Assembly: GCF_036013525.1 (NCBI RefSeq)
Contig: NZ_CP107853.1
Coordinates: forward strand, 11,532,001-11,596,000
DNA length: 64,000 nt
Reading direction: 5' to 3'
From: Nonomuraea sp. NBC_00507
GTDB lineage: Bacteria > Actinomycetota > Actinomycetes > Streptosporangiales > Streptosporangiaceae
In this document: positions 29,700 through 38,084 of the stretch, piece by piece
Layout of the letters: every line of letters starts with the position of its first letter
How positions within the stretch are numbered: position 1 is the stretch's first letter
The notes under the pieces: generated by a model
What the model saw: the letters and a program-made list of their open reading frames with translations, nothing else
What the model was told of the DNA's origin: nothing
Databases searched by the model: none
Made by a program: the position numbers and the translations under genes

Positions 29700-31238
29700 T
29701 TACGACGTCACACCTAGCCAGAAGTGGAGGGCGGCAGTGGTTTCGTCTTCCTCGGGACGGTCCTTGTCGGACAGGTCGGCGAGAGTCCAGGACACGCGGA
29801 CCGCGCGGTCCAGGCCGCGGGCGGTGAGGGTGCCCGAGTCGAGGCAGGACGTCATGGGCTTCATAGCCTCGGGGGACGGGCGGTAGTCGGTGTGGAGGAC
29901 GGATGAGGGGATTTCGGCATTTGTTCGCCATGGAGTGCCGGCCAGGCGTTTGGCAGCTCGCTCGCGGGCCACGAGCACGCGCTCGGCCACCCTTGCGCTG
30001 GATTCCGCGAACTGGCGGTCTGCCATGAGCTCGCGCTTGGAGGCGCGCGCCACGGTGACCTTCATGTCCACACGGTCGAGCAGGGGACCGGAGAGCCTGC
30101 CGAGATAGCGGCGCCTGACCGTGGGAGAACATTTGCAGCCTTCCCCCTGGTCCTCTGCCTGGGCGCACGGGCAGGGGTTCGCGGCCAGGACGAGCATGAA
30201 CCTGGCCGGGAACGTGACCGAGCCCGCCGCTCTGGATACGGTCACACGGCCGGACTCCAGCGGCTGCCGCAGCGCGTCCAGCACGTGACGGGGGAATTCG
30301 GGGGCTTCGTCCATGAACAAGACGCCGCGGTGGGCGAGCGAGACCGCCCCCGGGCGCACGATCGTGCTGCCGCCGCCGATGATGGCGGCAGCGGTCGCCG
30401 TGTGGTGCGGGCTGACGAACGGCGGCCTGCTCATCATGGGCGCGTTGGCCGGCAGGACACCGGCGACCGAATGGATCGCCGTGACCTCCAGAGCATGGTC
30501 GAGCTCCAGGTCGGGCAGGAGGGTCGGAAGGCGCTCCGCCAGCATGGTCTTGCCCGTGCCGGGCGGGCCCAGCATCCAGAGGTTGTGTCCGCCCGCCGCG
30601 CACACCTCCAGGGCCCTGCGGGCGACTGGCTGGCCCACGACGTCCGCCAGGTCGATCGTGCGCTCCGTGGTGGTGGAGGGCAGCTCGACCTGCTCCTCGA
30701 CGACCTGATGTTCTGGTGGTTCGTCTCCCCTCCGCAGCCACTCCACCAGCTGGCGCAGAGTCGCCACCGGAACCACCTTCACGTCGGGGACCAGGGCCGC
30801 CTCCGCCGAGTTGGCGGACGGCACGATGACCGTGGCATCTCCGTGCTTGGCCGCGCCGAGAATGGAGGGCAGCACCCCGCGTACGGGTCTGATGCGGCCA
30901 TCCAGGCCGAGCTCCCCCAGGAAGAACGGCTCCGCCACCCGCTCGGCAGGAACCACCCCGGCCGCGCCCAGGATCGCCACCGCTATGGCGAGGTCGAACT
31001 GGGATCCGCGTTTGGGGAGGCTGGCAGGGAAGAGGCTGACGATGATGCGGGCGTCGGGCCACGGGTATGTGCTGTTGACCACCGCGGATCTGACCCGGTC
31101 GCGAGCCTCGCTCAGTGCCATGTCCGGCAGGCCGATGAGATGGATGCCCGCCAGGCCGTTGCCCACGTCGGCCTCGACCTCGACGGTACGGCCCGTCACG
31201 CCCACGAGGGCGACGCTGCGGGTGCGGGCCACGGCCAT
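29700..31238 (-). CDS. YifB/ComM-family Mg-chelatase-like AAA ATPase
   Basis: 512 residues. The N-terminal ChlI-like domain (residues 1-170) includes DVGNGLAGIHLIGLPDMALSE and PKRGSQFDLAIA. The AAA core has Walker A GPPGTGKTM and Walker B LFMDEAPEF, and the zinc-like cysteines in NPCPCAQAED...GCKC. The ComM C-terminal helix bundle follows. In Haemophilus ComM promotes branch migration during transformation. It is placed between yraN and dprA, the usual DNA-uptake/processing neighbourhood. Confidence 0.92.
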   Translation of the reverse strand: MAVARTRSVALVGVTGRTVEVEADVGNGLAGIHLIGLPDMALSEARDRVRSAVVNSTYPWPDARIIVSLFPASLPKRGSQFDLAIAVAILGAAGVVPAERVAEPFFLGELGLDGRIRPVRGVLPSILGAAKHGDATVIVPSANSAEAALVPDVKVVPVATLRQLVEWLRRGDEPPEHQVVEEQVELPSTTTERTIDLADVVGQPVARRALEVCAAGGHNLWMLGPPGTGKTMLAERLPTLLPDLELDHALEVTAIHSVAGVLPANAPMMSRPPFVSPHHTATAAAIIGGGSTIVRPGAVSLAHRGVLFMDEAPEFPRHVLDALRQPLESGRVTVSRAAGSVTFPARFMLVLAANPCPCAQAEDQGEGCKCSPTVRRRYLGRLSGPLLDRVDMKVTVARASKRELMADRQFAESSARVAERVLVARERAAKRLAGTPWRTNAEIPSSVLHTDYRPSPEAMKPMTSCLDSGTLTARGLDRAVRVSWTLADLSDKDRPEEDETTAALHFWLGVTS

Positions 31239-31598
31239 CTAGAACGCCCCCCGCACGTGGCGAAGGGCGAAGTTGCCCGCGAACCGCTCCAAGGCGATCA
31301 CATCCACGCGGACGGCCTCGAACGTGCGGGACTGCGTGGTCAGCCACTTGGCCGCGAGCACCCGAAGTCTGTCCAGCTTGGCAGGGCTCACCGACTCCAG
31401 GGCCGTGCCGTGGGACCTGCTCGATCGGGTCTTGACCTCGACGACGACCAGGTTGGGGCCTTCTTCGGCGATGATGTCGATCTCGCCATAGCGGCAGCGC
31501 CAGTTGCGTTCGATGATCTCCATGCCCTTGGCCTTCAGATAGATCACGGCAAGTTCCTCGCCTTGCTTGCCAAGCTCGAGATCGTTCTTCGTGGCCAT
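31239..31598 (-). CDS. YraN/UPF0102-family nuclease-like protein
   Basis: 119 residues. The core RNWRCRYGEIDIIAEEGPNLVVVEVKTR contains the E-x-D...ExK pattern of the restriction-endonuclease fold seen in this family. It is predicted to bind DNA, but no activity is firmly established for the family. The ATG at 31598 has a GGAGG site upstream. Its stop abuts the yifB start, so the two are cotranscribed. Confidence 0.9.
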   Translation of the reverse strand: MATKNDLELGKQGEELAVIYLKAKGMEIIERNWRCRYGEIDIIAEEGPNLVVVEVKTRSSRSHGTALESVSPAKLDRLRVLAAKWLTTQSRTFEAVRVDVIALERFAGNFALRHVRGAF

Positions 31599-31959
31599 GT
31601 GCCACCTCCGTCAGGTCGGGTCAGGTCGGCGTCGATCCGGTCCGGTACGGGACCGACCTTGGCGGATGCGGGGTGGTGGCCGTTGGGCCGAGCGGGATTC
31701 TGGGGATTACGGGCCGTGAGTCGCTGCGCCTTGTGGATAAGTGCGCTGATCGGCGATAGACCAGTGGGCCGCACACCCTTGGGGGCCGCACATGGGCATC
31801 CGCATAAACCGTTGCGCCGAGAAGACGGTCGGGCCCCGGCAGGCATGCGCATCGGGTGACAGACGGCCTCTCGCAGGCGGTTGGTCAGCCGAGGCGGGCT
31901 TGGGCGAGATGGATGGAAAGCGCGGGTGCTTCCAGACGCAGCTGGCGACCTGAGATGAG
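31599..31959. promoter_or_regulatory. region upstream of yraN, little to note
   Basis: 361 bp between yraN and the repeat array. It should hold the promoter of the yraN-yifB-dprA operon. No gene, hairpin or clear -10/-35 pair can be supported. Confidence 0.3.
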
Positions 31960-32470
31960 CTGCGAGGGTGGCCGCCCGAGTGGCCGCGCGAGTGGCCGCG
32001 CCATTGACTGCGCGAGTGGCTGCGCGGATGGCTGCGCGAGTGGATGCGCGGTGGCTGCGGGGGTGGCTGCGCGAGCAGACCGCGCGGATGGACCGTACGG
32101 ATGGACCGCGCCGCTGACGTGCCTGGATGATATGCGTGAATGGGCCAGGGCCGCTGAGCTGCGCGGATGGGCCAGCGCCGCTGAGCTGCGCGATGGGCTA
32201 CGCCCCTGAGCTGCGCCCCTGAGCTGCGCCCCTGAGCTGCGCCCCTGAGCTGCGCGGATGGGCTGCGCGGATGGGCTGCGCGGATGGGCTGCGCGGATGG
32301 GCTGCGCGGATGGGCTGCGCGGATGGGCTGCGCGGATGGGCTGCGCGGATGGGCTGCGCGGATGGGCTGCGCGGATGGGCTGCGCGGATGGGCTGCGCGG
32401 ATGGGCTGCGCGGATGGGCTGCGCGGATGGGCTGCGCGGATGGGCTACGCCCCTGAGCTGCGCTGGTGGC
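31960..32470. repeat. 13-bp minisatellite with 15 perfect-register copies and degenerate flanks
   Basis: From 32248 to 32442 there are 15 uninterrupted 13-bp units, GGCTGCGCGGATG (the first begins AG). They are flanked by variant units, AGCTGCGCCCCTG three times (32209-32247) and GGCTACGCCCCTG on both sides. From about 31960 to 32200 an older, decayed form (GTGGCTGCGCGA-like) continues. Since 13 is not a multiple of three, every frame shows the same 13-residue repeat peptide, so the long open frames here are artefacts. The array lies between the DUF2469 gene and yraN; it encodes nothing known. Confidence 0.92.
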
Positions 32471-32640
32471 TGGCTGATCGCCGAGATCCGGAGCAATCCC
32501 GCATCAGCCGTCAGCGAGCTGACCCCTGGCGGCCTCGCCTCCGACCGGCTAACCGGAGGCGAGCGGATTGACCGGCCCACCTCCAGCCGGCCCACATCCC
32601 CGCCCCGACCAGCCAACAGCGCCAGTCACGACCGACCGGA

Positions 32641-32964
32641 CTACCCCGAGAACCCTTCCTTAGGCATCTCCAGATCGGCCTTCGCCAACTCCTCCACGTT
32701 TACATCCTTAAACGTGACCACCCGCACGTTCTTCACGAACCGCGCCGGCCGATACATGTCCCACACCCAAGCGTCCTGCATCTTCACATCGAAGAAGACG
32801 TCGCCGTTCTCCGCGGTACGGACGTCGAGGTCGACCGAGTTGGTCAGATAGAAGCGCCGCTCTGTCTCCACGACGTATGTGAACAAACCGACGACATCAC
32901 GGTATTCGCGGTAAAGCTGCAGCTCCATCTCGGTTTCGTACTTTTCGAGATCCTCTGCGCTCAT
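32641..32964 (-). CDS. DUF2469 family protein
   Basis: 107 residues, acidic, of a family restricted to actinobacteria and almost always next to rnhB. The diagnostic block is EDLEKYETEMELQLYREYRDVV, then FYLTNSVDLDV. Function is unknown. It follows rnhB by about 39 bp and is probably in the same transcript. The ATG at 32964 has an AGGAGG site upstream. Confidence 0.93.
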   Translation of the reverse strand: MSAEDLEKYETEMELQLYREYRDVVGLFTYVVETERRFYLTNSVDLDVRTAENGDVFFDVKMQDAWVWDMYRPARFVKNVRVVTFKDVNVEELAKADLEMPKEGFSG

Positions 32965-33003
32965 CGCGGTCCTCCTGTCGTACCGGTCCCCCGGTTTGCC
33001 TGC

Positions 33004-33672
33004 TCAGGCAACCCCGGCCCCCATTTCATTCTCACCCATCTCCCTGGCCACCGTGACGAAGGAGTAACGGTGGTCGGCACATGGGCCGTGCGTTTCCAGC
33101 GCCAGCCGGTGCCCCGGTGTGACGTATCCCTTGTGCTCGGCGAAGCCGTACTGCGGAAAGCGTTCGTCGAGCGCCACCATCAGGCGGTCCCTGGTCACCT
33201 TGGCCACGATGGACGCGGCCGCCACGCAAGCGGCCACCTGATCCCCCTTCCACACGGCGAGCGACGGCGCGGGCAGCCCGGGCACCGGGAAGCCGTCCGT
33301 CAGGATGTACTCCGGGTCACAAGGCAACTGTGCGACAGCTCGCCGCATTCCTGAAACGTTGCACTTGTGAAGACCTTTGGCGTCGATCTCCCCCGGCGGG
33401 ATCACCACTATGCCTACATGGGAGACACGCGTGATCCGATCGTAAAGGGTTTCGCGCACCGCCGGCGTGAGCAGCTTCGAGTCGGCGAGGCCGGCGATCT
33501 CCCTGCGCAGGATCACGGCCGCGACCACGAGCGGTCCTGCGCAGGCGCCGCGGCCTGCCTCGTCGACGCCGGCGATCGGGGTGAGGCCGCGGCGGGCCAG
33601 CGCCCGCTCATAGGCGTAGAGCCCGGAATCGCGCCGGACGACGCTCGGTCGAGGGCGGAACGCAACTGTCAT
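33004..33672 (-). CDS. rnhB: ribonuclease HII
   Basis: 222 residues. It removes ribonucleotides and RNA of RNA-DNA hybrids. Catalytic residues are visible in [22 protein letters not shown] (Asp, Glu) and in the central LTDGFPVP (Asp); the last acidic residue is in KVTRDRLM. The block [12 protein letters not shown] is also family-typical. The start is MTVAFRPRP (33672); a longer in-frame start would cover lepB-side sequence without homology. Confidence 0.95.
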   Translation of the reverse strand: MTVAFRPRPSVVRRDSGLYAYERALARRGLTPIAGVDEAGRGACAGPLVVAAVILRREIAGLADSKLLTPAVRETLYDRITRVSHVGIVVIPPGEIDAKGLHKCNVSGMRRAVAQLPCDPEYILTDGFPVPGLPAPSLAVWKGDQVAACVAAASIVAKVTRDRLMVALDERFPQYGFAEHKGYVTPGHRLALETHGPCADHRYSFVTVAREMGENEMGAGVA

Positions 33673-33724
33673 GACAGAGGCAGCGTACGCCCCATTCGCC
33701 GCGGCCCGCGACCGAAAGCCCCCT

Positions 33725-34318
33725 CTACTTGACCTTGTCGAAAATGTCGGGCCGGGAGAAGAGATGGCCGCGATTGAGCGGCCAGTAGCGCACCACCGCG
33801 GTGCCGACCACCGCGTCTTCCGAGATGAAGCCGCCACCGGGCTCCTCCATGTGGGACCGGGAGTCGGCCGAGGCGGTGCGGTGGTCACCCATCAGCCACA
33901 ACTTTCCCGCGGGCACCGTGACGTTGAACTTATCGCCAGAGGCGAAATCGCCGGGGTAGAGGTAGGAGGTCTCGTCCAGCGGCGTGCCGTTGACCGTGAT
34001 GCGCTTCTTGGCGTCGCAGCAGACCACCTTGTCGCCACCGACGCCGATGACGCGCTTGATGGTGTCCTCGCCGTTCCAGCCCTTGAACACCACGATGTCG
34101 CCGCGCTCCGGCTTGCCCGCGAGCTTGTTGACGAACACGCGGTCGTTGATCAGCAGGGTGTTCTCCATCGACTCGGACGGGATGTAGAACGAGCCCACCA
34201 CGAACGCCTGCAGCAACAACGCGATGCCGACGCCCATGACCAGCAGCAGCACCGTCTCGCGGAAACTGCCCTTCTTCTTCTCTTTCCCCACGCCCTCCGC
34301 CTTCTTGGTGACGGCCAT
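33725..34318 (-). CDS. lepB: signal peptidase I (second copy)
   Basis: 197 residues. It removes signal peptides outside the membrane. One N-terminal membrane segment (about residues 22-42) precedes the catalytic block [13 protein letters not shown] (Ser50) and the lysine block [12 protein letters not shown] (Lys88). [12 protein letters not shown] is the last conserved box. The ATG at 34318 overlaps the TGA of the preceding copy (TGATG), with GGAGG before it. The two copies share clear similarity, so this is a tandem duplication. Confidence 0.94.
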   Translation of the reverse strand: MAVTKKAEGVGKEKKKGSFRETVLLLVMGVGIALLLQAFVVGSFYIPSESMENTLLINDRVFVNKLAGKPERGDIVVFKGWNGEDTIKRVIGVGGDKVVCCDAKKRITVNGTPLDETSYLYPGDFASGDKFNVTVPAGKLWLMGDHRTASADSRSHMEEPGGGFISEDAVVGTAVVRYWPLNRGHLFSRPDIFDKVK

Positions 34319-35184
34319 CAACGCCTCCTCCGCAGCCAGCGCCGACGAACCAGGACCAAGGGTACGGCCAGCCCAAACCCGGCGACGAGCGGGATCGACC
34401 CACCGAGCGCCTGGAGCGCGGGCTGTGCGAACGTGGCCGGGATGTCGATCGTGCTCGCCCGGTCGAACGGCCAGACGATCACGAACGCCCGCCCGATGAC
34501 CTGACCTTCAGGTATGGAACCGCCACCCGGGTCTCCGGTATGTGAACGCGAGTCGAGCGAGACCGAGCGGTGGTCCCCCATGACCCACAGCCGCCCTTGC
34601 GGCACCGTGACGTCGAAGAACTTGTCGGAGGGCACGTTACCGGGGTAGAGGTAGCTCTCCTCGTCGATGGGCGTGCCGTTGACCGTGATGCGTCCCTTGG
34701 AGTCGCAACACCGGACGTGGTCGCCACCGATGCCGATGACCCGCTTGATGTAGTCCTTCTCACCGGGCACGAGGCCGAACGCCGTGCCCACCCACCGGAA
34801 GAATCCCGCGACCGCGTTGGACGGCTCCTCCAGTTGGAATTCGCCGTCCCAGGAATCGACGCCGGAGAACACCACCACGTCGCCGCGCTCGATGTCGCGC
34901 GTGTGGTAGACGAGCTTGTTGACCAGGACCCTGTCGTTCTTCAGGAGGGTGTTCTCCATCGACTCCGACGGGATGTAGAAGGCCTGGACCACAAACGTCT
35001 TGATGATCAGTGCCAGCACCAGGGCGACAACGACAAGAACAGGAAGCTCTTTCCAGAACGACCCCTTCTTCTCCTTATCCTGTTTTTCGCCCTTGGCCGG
35101 CTTCTGAGTCTCTTCGGCGACCACGTCCACCTCGTCCTCGACAGGGCGGCGCGCCGCGCCGTGCTCCTGGCTCTCGCTAGTCAT
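34318..35184 (-). CDS. lepB: signal peptidase I (first copy)
   Basis: 288 residues, longer than the neighbour because of a Lys/Glu-rich cytoplasmic tail (residues 1-45) and a C-terminal second hydrophobic segment ending in a run of arginines. The catalytic block is [18 protein letters not shown] and the lysine block DYIKRVIGIGGDHV. MGDHRSVSLDSRSH is intact. The extra C-terminal membrane segment is typical of one of the two or more signal peptidases in actinomycetes. It lies directly upstream of the other copy. Confidence 0.94.
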   Translation of the reverse strand: MTSESQEHGAARRPVEDEVDVVAEETQKPAKGEKQDKEKKGSFWKELPVLVVVALVLALIIKTFVVQAFYIPSESMENTLLKNDRVLVNKLVYHTRDIERGDVVVFSGVDSWDGEFQLEEPSNAVAGFFRWVGTAFGLVPGEKDYIKRVIGIGGDHVRCCDSKGRITVNGTPIDEESYLYPGNVPSDKFFDVTVPQGRLWVMGDHRSVSLDSRSHTGDPGGGSIPEGQVIGRAFVIVWPFDRASTIDIPATFAQPALQALGGSIPLVAGFGLAVPLVLVRRRWLRRRR

Positions 35185-35280
35185 CGCTGACGAGCCTAGA
35201 TGATGATTCGGCTCGGCAAGCCTCGACCGACGTTACACCGAGCACGAGTCGCTCCACATAAAGGAAACGGCCCTGTAAAG

Positions 35281-35315
35281 CCGAATGGCCCGCCCCCTGA
35301 GGGCGGGCCATTCGG
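35281..35315 (-). terminator. terminator after rplS
   Basis: A perfect 15-bp stem (CCGAATGGCCCGCCC / GGGCGGGCCATTCGG) with a 5-base loop lies 14 bp past the rplS stop. A short U-poor tail follows. It is the strongest hairpin in the window and should end the trmD-rplS transcript. Confidence 0.85.
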
Positions 35316-35328
35316 GAAAGACCAGGGC

Positions 35329-35691
35329 TTACTTGGCGGCCGTCGTCTCGCGCTTCTCGCGGATGCGGGCGGCCTTGCCGCGCAGGTCGCGCATGTAGTA
35401 GAGCTTGGCCCTGCGCACGTCGCCGCGGGTCAGGAGCACGACCTTCTCGATGACCGGGCTGTGCACGGGGAAGGTGCGCTCGACGCCGACGCCGTAGCTG
35501 ACCTTGCGGACCGTGAAGGTCTCGCGGGCGCCGCTGCCCTGCCGGCGCAGCACGAAGCCCTTGAAGACCTGGATACGGGAGCGGTTGCCTTCGACGACTC
35601 GTACGTGAACCTCGAGCGTGTCACCGGGGCGGAATCCCGGCACGTCGCTGCGCAGGGTCGCCTTCTCGAGCTCCTGGATCTTCGTGTGCAT
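35329..35691 (-). CDS. rplS: 50S ribosomal protein L19
   Basis: 120 residues, the usual size. [20 protein letters not shown] opens the protein, then [20 protein letters not shown] and [28 protein letters not shown] close it. The ATG at 35691 has a GAGGA site. Longer in-frame starts run into the leader and lack homology. It is last in the ffh-side translation operon. Confidence 0.96.
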   Translation of the reverse strand: MHTKIQELEKATLRSDVPGFRPGDTLEVHVRVVEGNRSRIQVFKGFVLRRQGSGARETFTVRKVSYGVGVERTFPVHSPVIEKVVLLTRGDVRRAKLYYMRDLRGKAARIREKRETTAAK

Positions 35692-35774
35692 GAGAGCTGT
35701 CCTCAAGTCCTCGTAAGCACGCGGAGGTCCACCCGGCCGGGGCTCGCGGCGGACGCGCCTGCTGATGTGATGAA

Positions 35775-35793
35775 CCCGGGATCGTTTCCCGGG
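35775..35793 (-). promoter_or_regulatory. hairpin in the trmD-rplS leader
   Basis: CCCGGGA and TCCCGGG arms with a 5-base loop lie in the 137-bp gap between trmD and rplS. L19 leaders are known in Firmicutes; here only the hairpin is seen. Confidence 0.4.
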
Positions 35794-35828
35794 CATGACA
35801 GACCAACCAATGGAAGGTTGGCAGCGAT

Positions 35829-36608
35829 TCAGTTTGCCATATCTTCCGGCCGTACGCGAAACGAGAGCTCCTCCAGGAGCTTCCTGTCGTGCTTGTCGAG
35901 CGTGCCGGGGTCGAGCGCCGCCGCCAGCTCGGGCCGGTTTCGTACGGTGCGGCGCAGCGCCTCGTCCCGTCGCCACCTGGCCACCTTCCCATGGTGCCCG
36001 GACAGCAACACGGCAGGCACCTCGTGGCCCCGCCAGACGGGCGGCTTGGTGTAGACGGGGCCCTCGACCAGGTTACGCATGGACCCGGGCGCGAAGGAGT
36101 CGTCCACGGCCGACTGGGCGTTGCCCAGCACGCCGGGCAGCAGCCTGCCGATGGCCTCCACCATGACCAGCACCGCGACCTCGCCTCCGGCCAGCACGTA
36201 GTCACCGATGCTGACCTCGTCCACGCGCAGCCGCGTGCCGTATTCAGCCATGACCCGCGCGTCGATGCCCTCGTAGCGCCCGCACGCGAACAGCAGCCAC
36301 GGCTCCGCCGCCAGCTCCTGCGCGAGCTCCTGGGTGAACGGCCGCCCGCTCGGCGTCGGCACGATCATCCGCGGCGCGCCGTCCCCGATCACCGCGTCGA
36401 TGGCCTCGCCCCACACCTCGGGCTTCATGACCATGCCGGGACCACCGCCGTACGGCGTGTCGTCGACGGTCTTGTGCACGTCGTGGGTCCAGTCGCGCAA
36501 CTGGTGCACGCGTACGTCCAGGGTGCCGCGATCACGTGCCTTGCCGATCAGCGACACGTCCAGGGGCGCGAAGTATTCAGGAAAGATCGAGATGATGTCG
36601 AGCCGCAT
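35829..36608 (-). CDS. trmD: tRNA (guanine-37-N1)-methyltransferase
   Basis: 259 residues. It methylates G37 of tRNAs to keep the reading frame. Blocks are [22 protein letters not shown], the SAM knot [13 protein letters not shown] and [20 protein letters not shown]. The ATG at 36608 overlaps the TGA of rimM (TGATG). A GTG one codon up (36611) is also possible. GGAGGG precedes both. Confidence 0.95.
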   Translation of the reverse strand: MRLDIISIFPEYFAPLDVSLIGKARDRGTLDVRVHQLRDWTHDVHKTVDDTPYGGGPGMVMKPEVWGEAIDAVIGDGAPRMIVPTPSGRPFTQELAQELAAEPWLLFACGRYEGIDARVMAEYGTRLRVDEVSIGDYVLAGGEVAVLVMVEAIGRLLPGVLGNAQSAVDDSFAPGSMRNLVEGPVYTKPPVWRGHEVPAVLLSGHHGKVARWRRDEALRRTVRNRPELAAALDPGTLDKHDRKLLEELSFRVRPEDMAN

Positions 36609-37108
36609 CACAGCAGGCCCTCCGGCGGATCGACGACCAGCCGCCCGCCTTCGAGGTCCACCTCCGGCACCAGGGCCTTCACGAACGGGATGAGCGCCTC
36701 GTCGGCACCCTTCCTGCGGACGACCAGCAGGTCCTGCCCGTGGTGCAGGACGTCGGTGACCTCGCCCACCGGATCGCCGGCGACGGTCTCCACCGCCAGG
36801 CCGATGAGCTGGTGGTCGTGGAACTCGTCGGGGTCGTCGGACGGCTCCACGTCGGCCGAGTCGATGACCAGCATGGTGCCCCGCAGCTCCTCGGCCACGT
36901 CCCGGTCGGTGACGCCGTCGAACGCGATCAGCAGGATGTCCTTGTGCCAGCGCCGGCCGATGATGACGAGCGGCCCCCGATCGGCGGGGTCGGTCGCGAT
37001 GGACGTGCCGACGACGAAGCGCCGCTCGGGTTCGTCGGTAAGCACCTCCACGGTCACCTCACCGCGTACCCCGTGCGGACGACCTATCCGGCCGACGACC
37101 AGCTGCAC
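36608..37108 (-). CDS. rimM: ribosome maturation factor RimM
   Basis: 166 residues. It helps assemble the head of the 30S subunit by binding S19. The N-terminal barrel begins [20 protein letters not shown]. The C-terminal PRC-barrel contains [19 protein letters not shown] and [13 protein letters not shown]. The start is the GTG at 37108. It follows khpA across a hairpin and is coupled to trmD by the 1-base overlap. Confidence 0.94.
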   Translation of the reverse strand: MQLVVGRIGRPHGVRGEVTVEVLTDEPERRFVVGTSIATDPADRGPLVIIGRRWHKDILLIAFDGVTDRDVAEELRGTMLVIDSADVEPSDDPDEFHDHQLIGLAVETVAGDPVGEVTDVLHHGQDLLVVRRKGADEALIPFVKALVPEVDLEGGRLVVDPPEGLL

Positions 37109-37132
37109 GTGTTGTGCCCTTTCTTAACGCAA

Positions 37133-37166
37133 GCGCCCCCATCGGCCGGAGAGCCGATGAGGGCGC
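37133..37166 (-). terminator. hairpin between khpA and rimM
   Basis: GCGCCC-C-CATCGGC and GCCGATG-A-GGGCGC pair, with one mismatch and a 6-base loop, in the 70-bp gap. After it, reading towards rimM, comes TTGCGTTAAG with no U-run. It may be an attenuator that tunes rimM-trmD. Confidence 0.55.
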
Positions 37167-37178
37167 GGAAACCTGACG

Positions 37179-37424
37179 CTAACGGACTGCTTCGTGCAGA
37201 TCGAGCAGGTCGACCCGCACGTATTTCCCGTCGGCCAGGGCGTTCACGACCGTACGCAGCGCCTTGGCGGTGCGCCCGCCGCGTCCGATGACCTTGCCCA
37301 GGTCCTCGGGGTGCACCCGGACCTCCAGGACGCGCCCGCTGCGAATGCGGCGTGCGCGGACCCGGACATCGTCAGGATGTTCGACGATGCCCTTCACGAG
37401 GTGCTCGAGAGCCTCCTCGAGCAC
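37179..37424 (-). CDS. khpA: KH-domain RNA-binding protein (KhpA/YlqC)
   Basis: 81 residues. A single type-II KH domain, with the GxxG loop in LGKVIGRGGRTAKALRTVV. KhpA proteins bind RNA and, with KhpB, influence cell division. The GTG at 37424 is one base after the rpsP stop (the TGA at 37428-37426), so translation is coupled. A longer open frame upstream lies within rpsP in another frame. Confidence 0.9.
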   Translation of the reverse strand: MLEEALEHLVKGIVEHPDDVRVRARRIRSGRVLEVRVHPEDLGKVIGRGGRTAKALRTVVNALADGKYVRVDLLDLHEAVR

Positions 37425-37425
37425 G

Positions 37426-37866
37426 TCAGGCCTCGCCCTCGGTCGGGGTCTCGACGGGGGCCTCGGCCTCTTCCTTCTTCTTGGCCCTCTTCGGCGTGGT
37501 GGCGGCCGTGCCGGTGTCGCCACCGGACAGCGCCTCCTTGGCCGCGGCCTCGTAGATGGCGTGACGGTCAGGCTTGGGCTCGGCCACCTTCAGCGGTGCC
37601 GGGGCGGGCTCGCCCTTGAACTTCTGCCAGTCACCGGTGAGCTTGAGCAGCTTGAGCACCGGCTCGGTCGGCTGCGCGCCGACCCCGAGCCAGTAAGCCG
37701 CACGCTCGGCGTTGACCTCGATGCGCGAAGGGTCGTCCTTCGGGTGGTACAGGCCGATCTCCTCGATCGCCCGGCCGTCACGCTTGGTGCGGCTGTCGGC
37801 GACGACGATACGGTATTGCGCGTTGCGGATCATGCCGAGCCGCTTGAGCTTGATCTTGACTGCCAC
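37426..37866 (-). CDS. rpsP: 30S ribosomal protein S16 with acidic tail
   Basis: 146 residues; S16 itself ends near residue 90 and the rest is a Lys/Glu/Ala/Pro-rich tail common in actinomycetes. The core begins [20 protein letters not shown] and has [19 protein letters not shown]. It lies 218 bp downstream of ffh and heads a short rpsP-khpA-rimM-trmD-rplS series. Confidence 0.95.
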   Translation of the reverse strand: MAVKIKLKRLGMIRNAQYRIVVADSRTKRDGRAIEEIGLYHPKDDPSRIEVNAERAAYWLGVGAQPTEPVLKLLKLTGDWQKFKGEPAPAPLKVAEPKPDRHAIYEAAAKEALSGGDTGTAATTPKRAKKKEEAEAPVETPTEGEA

Positions 37867-38084
37867 GGGTGTGGTCTCTCCTGCATTCGAGCGTGGGTGA
37901 GCGGCGCTTCGCCGAGTGGGGCACGGCTGGTCGACACTCCAGGGACAGACGCGGCCGGCGGGAGGTTAGAGGGCGCCCACCTGGTCACGGTGTTCCAACA
38001 TGTCATTGTGCCAGATCGACGGCACTGCCTACGACCTCATCGGGAAGGGCGCCGCAAAGCGCCGGCAACAATAGCCCAGGGTGA

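Noticed and set aside
31885..32851. Several open frames across the 13-bp repeats with a 13-residue peptide period
   Set aside because: The same peptide appears in all frames, as expected for a repeat whose unit is not a multiple of three. There is no ribosome site and no homologous part.
38040..38084. Intrinsic terminator after ffh (GGCGC/GCGCC near 38048)
   Set aside because: The stem is only 5 bp and there is no U-run, so it is not supported.
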